NCBI GenBank assembly: GCA_900767685.1
Contig: CAAGAB010000252.1
Coordinates: 1 to 16,516 of the forward strand
Reading direction: 5' to 3'
DNA length: 16,516 nucleotides
DNA from: an uncultured Coprococcus sp.
Lineage (GTDB): Bacteria > Bacillota_A > Clostridia > Lachnospirales > Lachnospiraceae
The notes beneath the pieces are model-generated. The model had not been told where the DNA came from and did no database searches. It worked only from the letters and a program-made list of their open reading frames with translations. Both the position numbers and the translations under genes were made by a program. Positions 1 to 6,408 of the stretch are shown in pieces (within the stretch, counting starts at the first letter, position 1; each line of letters begins with the position of its first letter).

Positions 1-85
1 ACATCATATTACATACATTTATGTCTTTATTGATATGTAACGCATTTGGCTTAAATTCTCAGGTTTTATGCGGTCTCACCAGCTC

Positions 86-994
86 CTACTCCCACTTATA
101 CGGTGTGAGCTGATAAACATAGTAGTTCAGCCAATTCGCATACAAAGTATTCGCGTGGCATCTCCACTTCTTCACTGGTTTCTTCTCCGGGTCGTTGTCC
201 GGGTAATAGTTCACTGGGATCTGTGGATTCAGGCCCTTGGCGAGGTCTCTGTGGTACTCCTGGTCAAGGGTCAGCACGTCATACTCAGGATGTCCTGTGA
301 CAAATATGTTCTTGCCGCCGTCACCGATTATGAGGTACGGGCCAGCCACGTCTGACTCGGCTACAATCTCAAGGTGCTCATTGTTTACAATGTCCTCCTT
401 GGATACGCCCGTGTATCTTGAATGTGGCACGTAAAATACATCGTCAAAGCCGCGGACAAGCGGTGTTCTCTTGTGGAAGGTGTGATGTTCGTATATGCCG
501 GACAGTTTCTGCGGAAGGTCGAACTTCTGCACACCGTATCTGTAGTAAAGTCCCGCTTGAGCGCCCCAGCAAATGTGCATGGTCGATGTGACATTTGTCT
601 CGGACCAATCCATGATCTCGCGGAGTTCATCCCAGTAGTCAACATTCTCAAATTCCATCTTTTCAACAGGTGCTCCGGTTATGATGAAACCGTCCCATTT
701 GCGGTTCTTTACGCTGTCAAAATCCTCGTAGAATCTGTCAAGGTGTCCCTTTGTCACGTTCTTGGACTCGTAGGACATGGTTCTAAGAAGCGTGATGTTC
801 ACCTGAAGTGGGGTGTTTGACAGGCTTCGCATGAGCTGCAGCTCTGTATCCTCCTTCAGCGGCATGAGGTTGAGTATCAGGATGTCAAGGGGTCTTATGT
901 CCTGGCTGTGCGCCCTTCCTGTTCCCATGACAAATATGTTCTCGTCCTCCAATGTTTTCTTAACCGGCAGATCATCATCTATTCTTATCGGCAT
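86..994 (-). CDS. metA: Homoserine O-acetyltransferase (MetA/HTS family)
   Basis: This 302-residue cytoplasmic enzyme activates homoserine by O-acylation, the first committed step of methionine synthesis. The family's catalytic residues are all present: Cys142 in HICWGAQAG, and His235 and Glu237 in GHPEYD. Residue 111, in GAPVEKMEF, is Glu. In characterised MetA proteins Glu at this position selects acetyl-CoA and Gly selects succinyl-CoA, so I infer an acetyltransferase even though databases often call the family succinyltransferase. Length is normal for MetA and the N-terminus MPIRIDDDLP is typical. The start is preceded by AAAGGAA about 10 nt upstream. It is the last gene of the leftward cluster after rluF and ligA, 79 nt from ligA. 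No SAM riboswitch or T-box fits in that gap. I see no clear terminator in the 85 nt beyond its stop, so transcription may continue out of the window. Confidence 0.96.
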   Translation of the reverse strand: MPIRIDDDLPVKKTLEDENIFVMGTGRAHSQDIRPLDILILNLMPLKEDTELQLMRSLSNTPLQVNITLLRTMSYESKNVTKGHLDRFYEDFDSVKNRKWDGFIITGAPVEKMEFENVDYWDELREIMDWSETNVTSTMHICWGAQAGLYYRYGVQKFDLPQKLSGIYEHHTFHKRTPLVRGFDDVFYVPHSRYTGVSKEDIVNNEHLEIVAESDVAGPYLIIGDGGKNIFVTGHPEYDVLTLDQEYHRDLAKGLNPQIPVNYYPDNDPEKKPVKKWRCHANTLYANWLNYYVYQLTPYKWE

Positions 995-1073
995 CTCTAT
1001 TCATTCCTTTCCATTTACTACTTATACAAGCAAACATGCAGCAGCACACACCAAGTAATCTACCGCAGTTACC

Positions 1074-3071
1074 CTACTGTCCAATCAATTCTAAGAAATC
1101 CTCCTCAGATATGATCGGTACATCAAGGCTTTTCGCCTTCTTGTTCTTGGATGATGTGGAATTCACATCGTTATTTATAAGATATGAGGTCTTGGCAGAT
1201 ACAGAACCTGTAACCTGACCTCCTCTGCTCTCTATCAGTTCCTTGAGCTGATTTCTGTTTTCAAAATGGGTGAGCGAACCTGTTATGACGAACACCTTGC
1301 CCGCCAGATCCTGCTCCGTATCAGAAGCCTCATCCACAAATGTCAGCTCAGCCATCAACTTATCTATGATAGCACAATTCTTTTCATTTTCAAAGTATCT
1401 GACTATATCCTCGGCTATGACCTGACCGATTCCGTCTATCTCAACGTAGGCTGACACATCTGCCTTCTTCATGGCATCCATGTCATTTGCAAAATGTTTT
1501 GCCATGAGCTTGGCTGTCGCTTCTCCGACATTTGCAATGCCAAGGCCATTGACAAGACGCCACATATTTGTCTGTCTGGATGCATCCACCGCAGCCACAA
1601 GCTTGTTGTACGACTTCTCGCCAAATCCCTCGAGTTCCACTATATGGTCTCTGTGAGCCTCAAGCTTATACAGGTCGGGAAGCTCCTCCAGTATCTTCTC
1701 ATCTATGAACTTCTCTATAGTTGCCTCTGAGAGTCCGTCTATGTTCAACGCATTTCTTGACACGTAGTGTGAGAATGACTTGAGTTTCTTAGCAGGGCAG
1801 AACTGGTTTGTACAGTACAGAGTCTCAACTCCTGACGCAGCACCACCTTCCTCCCTCACGATCTCAGTCTCACCGCCACATGCCGGACAAGCAGCCGGTA
1901 TGACCACATTTCCACTCATTGTGAGGTTCCTCGCGATCTGTGGAATGATCATATTCGCCTTGTACACAGCAATCTCATCGCCCTCGCCCAGCGCCAATGA
2001 CTTCAGTATGCTGACATTGTGTATGCTGGCACGGCTGACTGTGGTTCCCTCGAGCTCCACCGGATCAAATACAGCAACCGGGTTGATGAGTCCGGTTCTT
2101 GATGGACTCCACTCCACATAGCGTAGATGGGTGATTGCCTCCTCATCCGCCCATTTGAACGCCATGGCATTTCGCGGGAACTTGGCTGTGGTTCCCAGGC
2201 TCCTTCCGTATGCCAGATCATCCAGCATGAGTACCAGACCATCCGATGGGAAGTCATTCTCCGTTATCTTCTCAGAAAATTCCCTCACCTTATCCGGGAG
2301 TGCTGCCGAATCAGTCAGGTAGTGTTCTACCACGGTAAAGCCCTGCTGCTCCAACCAGTCAAGCTGATATTTGAATGAATTGTGGAAGTCCACATCCTCA
2401 CCGTCCACTAAGTTAAATGCAAAGAAATGTACATTTCTCTCTTTTGTTATCTTGTTATCGAGCTGTCTAACTGAACCACTGCACAGATTTCGCGGGTTCT
2501 TGTACTTAGACTCCGCATCCGTTATCTTCTCATTTATCGCATTGAAATCCGAGTATTTGATGACAGCCTCGCCTCTGATCGTCAGCTTGCCCTTGTACGG
2601 AATGTGATGAGGTACATTTGCAAATACCTTCGCATTGTTCGTGATAACCTCTCCTATCTCACCATTTCCGCGGGTGACAGCTTTTATCATCTCTCCGTTC
2701 TCATATGTAAGAACAACGGTGAGTCCGTCCATCTTCCATGATATGACACCCTTCTGCCCGCCAAGCCATGACGCAAGAGCACCTACATCCTTCGTCTTAT
2801 CAAGTGAAAGCATTGGGTGCTCGTGAGCCTCCTTCGGCAGCTCACTTACAACCTCATATCCTACCTTGACTGTCGGACTGTTGCTCATGACCATTCCGGT
2901 CTCTTTCTCCAGAGCGCTCAGCTCATCGTACAGAGCATCATATTCCAGGTTGCTCATGATCTCTGTATCTTCCATATAATATTTCTTTGCAGCATCATTG
3001 AGCTGCTTTACAAGTTCTTTGATTCTGGCTATCTTGGCATTATCGTTAGCATTATGATTATTATTTTCCAT
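1074..3071 (-). CDS. ligA: NAD-dependent DNA ligase LigA, divergent type
   Basis: This protein of 665 residues seals nicks in replication and repair using NAD+. Domains in order: an Ia-like NMN-binding segment (about 25-55, YYMEDTEIMSNLEYD); the adenylation domain with nucleophile Lys113 in SWKMDG; an OB fold; a four-Cys zinc finger (Cys395, 398, 420, 425); helix-hairpin-helix repeats (about 440-570); and a C-terminal BRCT domain (about 588-665). The motif NPRNLCSGSVRQLD replaces the usual NPRNAAAGSLRQLD, and some residues important in E. coli LigA differ (see findings), so it belongs to a divergent LigA branch. A longer frame opens with GTG at 3077, but GGGGGTG there reads as the ribosome binding site for the ATG at 3071, so I chose the ATG. 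A 5-bp inverted repeat (GGCAG/CTGCC) lies just upstream. It sits 73 nt downstream of rluF and is probably cotranscribed with it. Confidence 0.95.
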   Translation of the reverse strand: MENNNHNANDNAKIARIKELVKQLNDAAKKYYMEDTEIMSNLEYDALYDELSALEKETGMVMSNSPTVKVGYEVVSELPKEAHEHPMLSLDKTKDVGALASWLGGQKGVISWKMDGLTVVLTYENGEMIKAVTRGNGEIGEVITNNAKVFANVPHHIPYKGKLTIRGEAVIKYSDFNAINEKITDAESKYKNPRNLCSGSVRQLDNKITKERNVHFFAFNLVDGEDVDFHNSFKYQLDWLEQQGFTVVEHYLTDSAALPDKVREFSEKITENDFPSDGLVLMLDDLAYGRSLGTTAKFPRNAMAFKWADEEAITHLRYVEWSPSRTGLINPVAVFDPVELEGTTVSRASIHNVSILKSLALGEGDEIAVYKANMIIPQIARNLTMSGNVVIPAACPACGGETEIVREEGGAASGVETLYCTNQFCPAKKLKSFSHYVSRNALNIDGLSEATIEKFIDEKILEELPDLYKLEAHRDHIVELEGFGEKSYNKLVAAVDASRQTNMWRLVNGLGIANVGEATAKLMAKHFANDMDAMKKADVSAYVEIDGIGQVIAEDIVRYFENEKNCAIIDKLMAELTFVDEASDTEQDLAGKVFVITGSLTHFENRNQLKELIESRGGQVTGSVSAKTSYLINNDVNSTSSKNKKAKSLDVPIISEEDFLELIGQ

Positions 3072-3144
3072 ACACACCCCCGGCAGATACTGCCTAAAAA
3101 AATCCTATATACAATCTTCCTATCACAATATAAAACGCGCTCTG

Positions 3145-3849
3145 CTACATCCCCACGATCCGTCTAAGTTCTGCCTCTTCCTCGCGGCTGAGCTCCCTGA
3201 GTTCTCCAGGTCTCATATTGCCAAGCTTCACGTTGCAGACTCTGACCCTCTTCAGGTTCACTACCCTGTAACCCAGTGCATCGCACATTCGCCTGATCTG
3301 TCTGTTGAGCCCCTGTGTCAGCACTATCACAAATGACCTGTCATCTATCTTTCGCACCTTGCACTTCTTCGTCACCGTATCAAGTATTGGCACTCCATCC
3401 GACATCTTCCTGATGAAGTCCTCAGTTATTTCCCGGTTCACACGAACCCTGTACTCCTTCTCGTGGTTGTTCACCGACTTCTGGATGGCATTTGACAGGT
3501 CTCCATCATTTGTCAGAAGAAGCAGCCCCTGGGAGTCCTTGTCCAGCCTTCCCACGTACTGAAGTCTGATCGGATAATCTATGTGATCAAATATATTGTC
3601 GGGATCCTCCTTGCTTGCTGTACAGGTAAGTCCTATCGGCTTATTATATGCAAGGATCACTGTCCTATCCTTCTGCTGAACCTTCCTGCCCATGAATGTC
3701 ACCACATCCCCGGGCATGACCTTCTGACCCATGACTGCAGTCTCTCCGTTGATCGTAACCTTTCCATTCTCTATATGTGTATCCGCAGCGCGCCTTGAGC
3801 ACACGCCCGCCTCGCTGAGATATTTGTTAAGTCTTATTCCTTCTGACAT
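3145..3849 (-). CDS. rluF: 23S rRNA pseudouridine synthase, RluF-like
   Basis: This 234-residue enzyme isomerises a uridine in 23S rRNA to pseudouridine. An S4 RNA-binding domain occupies about residues 4-60 (RLNKYLSEAGVCSRR). The RsuA-type catalytic domain follows, with catalytic Asp103 in GRLDKDSQG and the conserved segments GVPILDTVTKKCKV and QGLNRQIRRMCDALGY. These segments resemble E. coli RluF more than RluB or RsuA, so U2604-type specificity is likely, though that is inferred from memory of the family. It lacks the basic C-terminal tail of E. coli RluF. The frame opens earlier at a GTG (3858), but that GTG lies inside AGGTGA, which is a good ribosome binding site for the ATG at 3849. 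It is the first gene of the leftward rluF-ligA-metA cluster. Confidence 0.9.
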   Translation of the reverse strand: MSEGIRLNKYLSEAGVCSRRAADTHIENGKVTINGETAVMGQKVMPGDVVTFMGRKVQQKDRTVILAYNKPIGLTCTASKEDPDNIFDHIDYPIRLQYVGRLDKDSQGLLLLTNDGDLSNAIQKSVNNHEKEYRVRVNREITEDFIRKMSDGVPILDTVTKKCKVRKIDDRSFVIVLTQGLNRQIRRMCDALGYRVVNLKRVRVCNVKLGNMRPGELRELSREEEAELRRIVGM

Positions 3850-4137
3850 CTTTTTCACCTATCTTATAATATTTTTATTATATACTTCATTACTTAAATT
3901 GCATTTTCACATATATCTTTTTTACATATATCTTTTTCGCATGCATTTTCTTCACATCTGAATCTCTCTTTAAAGCCATATTTCTCTTTTCATATATGCT
4001 GAACGATCACTAATGCAATGCTCAACCACACTAAATCATACCATTTAATCCATCATTTGTGAACTGTTTAAATCCGCTGTTCATATATCTTTGTAAAGTT
4101 CAAACTAAAATCCGGTTAAAATTTTATACAAAAACAC
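3850..4137. other. AT-rich divergent intergenic region
   Basis: No convincing gene is seen here on either strand. Reading leftward, TATAAT at 3882-3877 is a candidate -10 element for the rluF cluster, but its -35 (AATGCA at 3905-3900) is poor. The region also contains a 14-bp direct repeat (3909-3937) and scattered copies of CATATATCTTT. The rest is low-complexity and T-rich on the plus strand. Confidence 0.4.
3909..3937. repeat. 14-bp tandem direct repeat
   Basis: ACATATATCTTTTT occurs at 3909-3922 and again at 3924-3937, one base apart. A shorter related copy, CATATATCTTTG, lies at 4082-4093. The repeat sits about 27 bp upstream of the candidate rluF -10 element. In AT-rich DNA this may be chance or slippage; a regulator site is possible but not shown. 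Confidence 0.5.
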
Positions 4138-4166
4138 TTGATTTTTTTTATCATCTAATGTATAGT
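4138..4166 (+). promoter_or_regulatory. Sigma-A-type promoter upstream of lrp
   Basis: TTGATT (4138-4143) and TATAGT (4161-4166) are separated by exactly 17 bp. Transcription would start near 4173, only a few bases before the terminator hairpin at 4178. I see no other convincing rightward promoter between that hairpin and lrp. Confidence 0.55.
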
Positions 4167-4177
4167 GAAACAAACGC

Positions 4178-4227
4178 AAAGGTGTGTTTCTAAGAAATAT
4201 TCTTAGGGAACACACCTTTTTTATTTT
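4178..4227 (+). terminator. Strong intrinsic terminator or attenuator before lrp
   Basis: Stem AAAGGTGTGTT pairs with AACACACCTTT, continued by CTAAGA pairing with TCTTAG around an AATAT loop, followed by TTTTTTATTTT. It is oriented rightward. There is no rightward gene upstream, only the promoter at 4138-4166, so it either ends a short RNA of about 50 nt or attenuates lrp. The first transcribed bases GAAAC can pair with GTTTC (4187-4191) inside the stem, giving a weak alternative fold. Confidence 0.8.
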
Positions 4228-4378
4228 GTGGACAGACATCAATTTCCATACTCACGCGGAACATTGACGCCTGCCGCAACAACTTGAGGAACTCCGGAAA
4301 CATTTTTCTCATAGTTTGCTAAATAACGTTTTAAAAAGCAATTCGGCTAAATTCTATTAGAAAAAGGAAGTGTTTGAT

Positions 4379-4843
4379 ATGGATAACATCGACAGAAAAA
4401 TAATTCATCTTTTACAGAGCAATGCAAGAACACCACTCAAATATCTGGCCAACAAGGTCTTCCTTTCTTCGCCGGCAGTTTCAGCAAGAATCGAAAGATT
4501 AGAAAAGGCCGGTATCATCACCGGTTACCACGCAAGTGTAGACCACGAGGCCCTTGGCTATCATATAACAGCCTTCATCCACATGGCTCTCGACCCAAAG
4601 CAGAAACCGACATTCTATCCTTTCGTGGAGGCCTGTCCAAATGTACTTGAGTGCAACTGTGTGACCGGAGCACATTCTATGCTCATGAAAGTATGTTTCC
4701 CTAACACCATGGATCTGGATTCATTCATTGGTCAGCTCCAGAGATTCGGAAGTACTGAAACCCAGATCGTATTCTCAACTCCTGTTCCAACAAGGGGTGT
4801 CGTGATCGACACAGAGGATATTGATTCATCCGAGGCAATATGA
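4379..4843 (+). CDS. Lrp/AsnC-family transcriptional regulator
   Basis: This 154-residue DNA-binding protein belongs to the feast/famine regulator family, which typically senses an amino acid and controls transport or metabolism genes. An N-terminal winged helix-turn-helix spans about residues 1-60 (MDNIDRKIIHLLQSNAR, then SSPAVSARIERLEKAG). The RAM ligand-binding/oligomerisation domain spans about 62-140 and includes VTGAHSMLMKV. Length is typical. A GTG at 4370 opens the frame three codons earlier, but AAGGAAG (4364-4370) is the ribosome binding site for the ATG at 4379. It is the only rightward gene in the window and stands alone, divergent from rluF and convergent with the acidic membrane protein gene. 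The ligand cannot be told from sequence. Confidence 0.92.
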   Translation: MDNIDRKIIHLLQSNARTPLKYLANKVFLSSPAVSARIERLEKAGIITGYHASVDHEALGYHITAFIHMALDPKQKPTFYPFVEACPNVLECNCVTGAHSMLMKVCFPNTMDLDSFIGQLQRFGSTETQIVFSTPVPTRGVVIDTEDIDSSEAI

Positions 4844-4886
4844 TCTGATTATCCAAAAAGTAATGTGAACTCTCCACACATAAATA

Positions 4887-4940
4887 ATGCCGGACACGCA
4901 CGAGCTCTTTTCTGTCTCGTTTGCATATCCGGCATATTTT
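4887..4940. terminator. Bidirectional terminator between convergent genes
   Basis: ATGCCGGA (4887-4894) pairs perfectly with TCCGGCAT (4928-4935), and the stem is extended inside by GC/GC and ACGAG/CTCGT. Rightward it is followed by ATTTTAATT, ending lrp. Leftward it is followed by ATTATTTATG, ending the acidic membrane protein gene. The hairpin begins directly beyond the latter's stop codon. Confidence 0.8.
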
Positions 4941-6027
4941 AATTATACATATTCTGGAACTTCTTGAATGTATCATCGTGTTTTAAGAGATAGTCCGTAT
5001 TCTCCTTCACATACTGATACATATCCTGTATATATTTCGAAGCTGTTACTTCCTGTATATATTTGTTCTCATCATCTGACAATTGGGAATTATCTATCTT
5101 GTAACTTCCATCCGTCTGCTTCACCACATAGAACGACCTGATATCAAGCGGTTCACTGTTCACATCTTTTATTGTAAGATTGGACAATGCATATATGATG
5201 TACGCATCAGCAGTCTTTCCCGGCACCATATAGCAGGTTGTACGATTGTAAGCTGTTATATACTGTGCAGCAATCTTTATACTGCTCATATCGTCAAATT
5301 CTGACGGATCTGTAACCAGTCTCTGCAGTGTGGTCTGATCTGCATTCGTTCTTGCAAGCAGATAATTGCTCACCAGCTGATCGATCTCGTCTATGGTACA
5401 CAGGCTGTAATTTGCTCCAGCTGGAACCTCTATATTCACTGAATTATCGCGGCCTGTAATGTCGTCTGCAAATATTGTTGTGTTTATATGAAACACATAT
5501 ATGTATGCGCACAAAAGAACCACAAATAATCCCCACAGCCATGCCAGCATCTTTCCCGATGGGCCATAGATTCTGTTACTTTTCATATTACGGCGTCTGC
5601 TCCTGACCGGCATATCTATGTCGTAGTCATCGTCAAACATATCTCCTGTATCAGGAGCTTCATCCATATCCTCCGGATCATCTATAACATAATCCTCGTA
5701 AAGTCTGACTTTCTTCGGGGCAGCATTCTCAGTTTTTTCTTCAACCGCAGTGCCAATATCATCGTCTGATTCATCTGACAGATCACTTACATCCTCATAC
5801 TCGTCAGAGTCATCCTGATCATCTGTCAATTCATCTTCCTCACGATATTTATCACCGTCATCTGATAATGAATCATCAGCAGCACCGCTTTCTTCCTGGT
5901 CATCCTCAGATTCATCTCCTTCAAGATCACCAGCAGATTCTGCATCACTTTCTACATCATCCAGCTCATTCAGATTTTCATCTTTTTCATTATATACTTT
6001 GTCTTTATCCTTTTTCTTATTTTTCAT
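4939..6027 (-). CDS. Single-pass membrane protein with long acidic cytoplasmic tail
   Basis: I do not recognise a named family. Positions use 365-residue numbering from the upstream ATG at 6036. A short Lys/Asp-rich start (4-13) leads into an extremely acidic low-complexity segment: about 59 of residues 17-141 are Asp or Glu. A basic patch follows (RSRRRNMKSNR, 145-155), then one transmembrane helix (about 163-184, LAWLWGLFVVLLCAYIYVF) and an extracellular domain of about 180 residues. The basic patch before the helix predicts the acidic tail inside the cell. The outer domain (DQLVSNYLLARTNAD, then FYVVKQTDGSYKIDNS) looks like an NTF2/SnoaL-type alpha+beta fold, which is inference only. AAGGAAG lies 1 nt from the ATG at 6036 and 10 nt from the ATG at 6027; the second spacing is more plausible. 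The gene stands alone, with a promoter at 6068-6095. Confidence 0.8.
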   Translation of the reverse strand: MKNKKKDKDKVYNEKDENLNELDDVESDAESAGDLEGDESEDDQEESGAADDSLSDDGDKYREEDELTDDQDDSDEYEDVSDLSDESDDDIGTAVEEKTENAAPKKVRLYEDYVIDDPEDMDEAPDTGDMFDDDYDIDMPVRSRRRNMKSNRIYGPSGKMLAWLWGLFVVLLCAYIYVFHINTTIFADDITGRDNSVNIEVPAGANYSLCTIDEIDQLVSNYLLARTNADQTTLQRLVTDPSEFDDMSSIKIAAQYITAYNRTTCYMVPGKTADAYIIYALSNLTIKDVNSEPLDIRSFYVVKQTDGSYKIDNSQLSDDENKYIQEVTASKYIQDMYQYVKENTDYLLKHDDTFKKFQNMYN

Positions 6028-6067
6028 ATCTGTCATTCTTCCTTATATATATAACCAATATAAACAT

Positions 6068-6095
6068 TCTATACAAATATACTTATATAACTCAA
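6068..6095 (-). promoter_or_regulatory. Candidate promoter of the acidic membrane protein gene
   Basis: Reading leftward, TTGAGT (6095-6090) and TATAGA (6073-6068) are separated by 16 bp, about 30-40 nt upstream of the start codon. It lies in very AT-rich DNA, so other -10 elements are possible. Confidence 0.45.
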
Positions 6096-6138
6096 CATCA
6101 TATAAGCTGTCCAATTACATCCTGCTCAAATAAAAAAG

Positions 6139-6210
6139 CGTACCAGGGCGGAGTCGAACCGCCCGTCATGGCTCCGGAGGCCATTGCCGTATCCGATTGG
6201 CTACTGGTAC
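6139..6210 (-). tRNA. tRNA-Arg (anticodon CCG)
   Basis: This is a 72-nt cloverleaf on the minus strand. Acceptor stem GTACCAG pairs with CTGGTAC. The D-stem is GCC/GGC. The anticodon stem ATGGC/GCCAT encloses the loop CTCCGGA, giving anticodon CCG, which reads the Arg codon CGG. A four-base variable loop precedes the T arm GGCGG-TTCGACT-CCGCC. The discriminator base is G and CCA is not encoded. TTTTTTATTT directly follows the 3' end and can end transcription. It is a solitary tRNA gene with its own promoter. Confidence 0.95.
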
Positions 6211-6219
6211 ACAGTTGGT

Positions 6220-6248
6220 ATGATACTACAAAATCATAACTTTGGCAA
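6220..6248 (-). promoter_or_regulatory. Promoter of tRNA-Arg
   Basis: Reading leftward, TTGCCA (6248-6243) and TATCAT (6225-6220) are 17 bp apart, placing the start a few bases before the mature tRNA 5' end at 6210. The -35 element lies only 3 bp beyond the T-tract of the neighbouring terminator. Confidence 0.6.
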
Positions 6249-6251
6249 ATC

Positions 6252-6310
6252 AAAAATCTCCACAAATGTACAGGATATATATTACTATCTTATGTACATT
6301 GTGGAGATTT
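6252..6310 (-). terminator. Terminator of the Ig-like secreted protein gene
   Basis: AAATCTCCAC-AAATGTACA (6254-6272) is complementary to TGTACATT-GTGGAGATTT (6293-6310), giving about 18 bp with a single bulged A. Leftward it is followed by TTTTTGATTT. It ends the transcript of the gene at 6409-7668 and separates it from the tRNA promoter. Confidence 0.85.
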
Positions 6311-6312
6311 AA

Positions 6313-6338
6313 CTTCTATTTATCTCTTCTATTTATCT
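6313..6338. repeat. Exact 13-bp tandem duplication
   Basis: CTTCTATTTATCT occurs twice without a gap (6313-6325, 6326-6338), in the 3' untranslated stretch between the Ig-like gene and its terminator. It is probably a slippage product. Confidence 0.6.
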
Positions 6339-6408
6339 CTAAGATATTTATACTGGATTGTTTGTTTTTTAGATCCGACTTTTATCATACCCCGGTTCTA
6401 TTCTTCGA

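Noticed and set aside
1..85. Terminator for metA
   Set aside because: Only short AT-rich partial palindromes are present (ACATA/TATGT), with no GC-rich stem followed by a T-tract.
995..1073. SAM riboswitch or T-box before metA
   Set aside because: The 79-nt gap is too short and contains neither the conserved SAM-I core nor a T-box sequence or terminator hairpin.
3078..3110. GGCAG/CTGCC inverted repeat next to an A-run as a terminator after rluF
   Set aside because: In the direction of transcription the T-run precedes the stem rather than following it, and the stem is only 5 bp.
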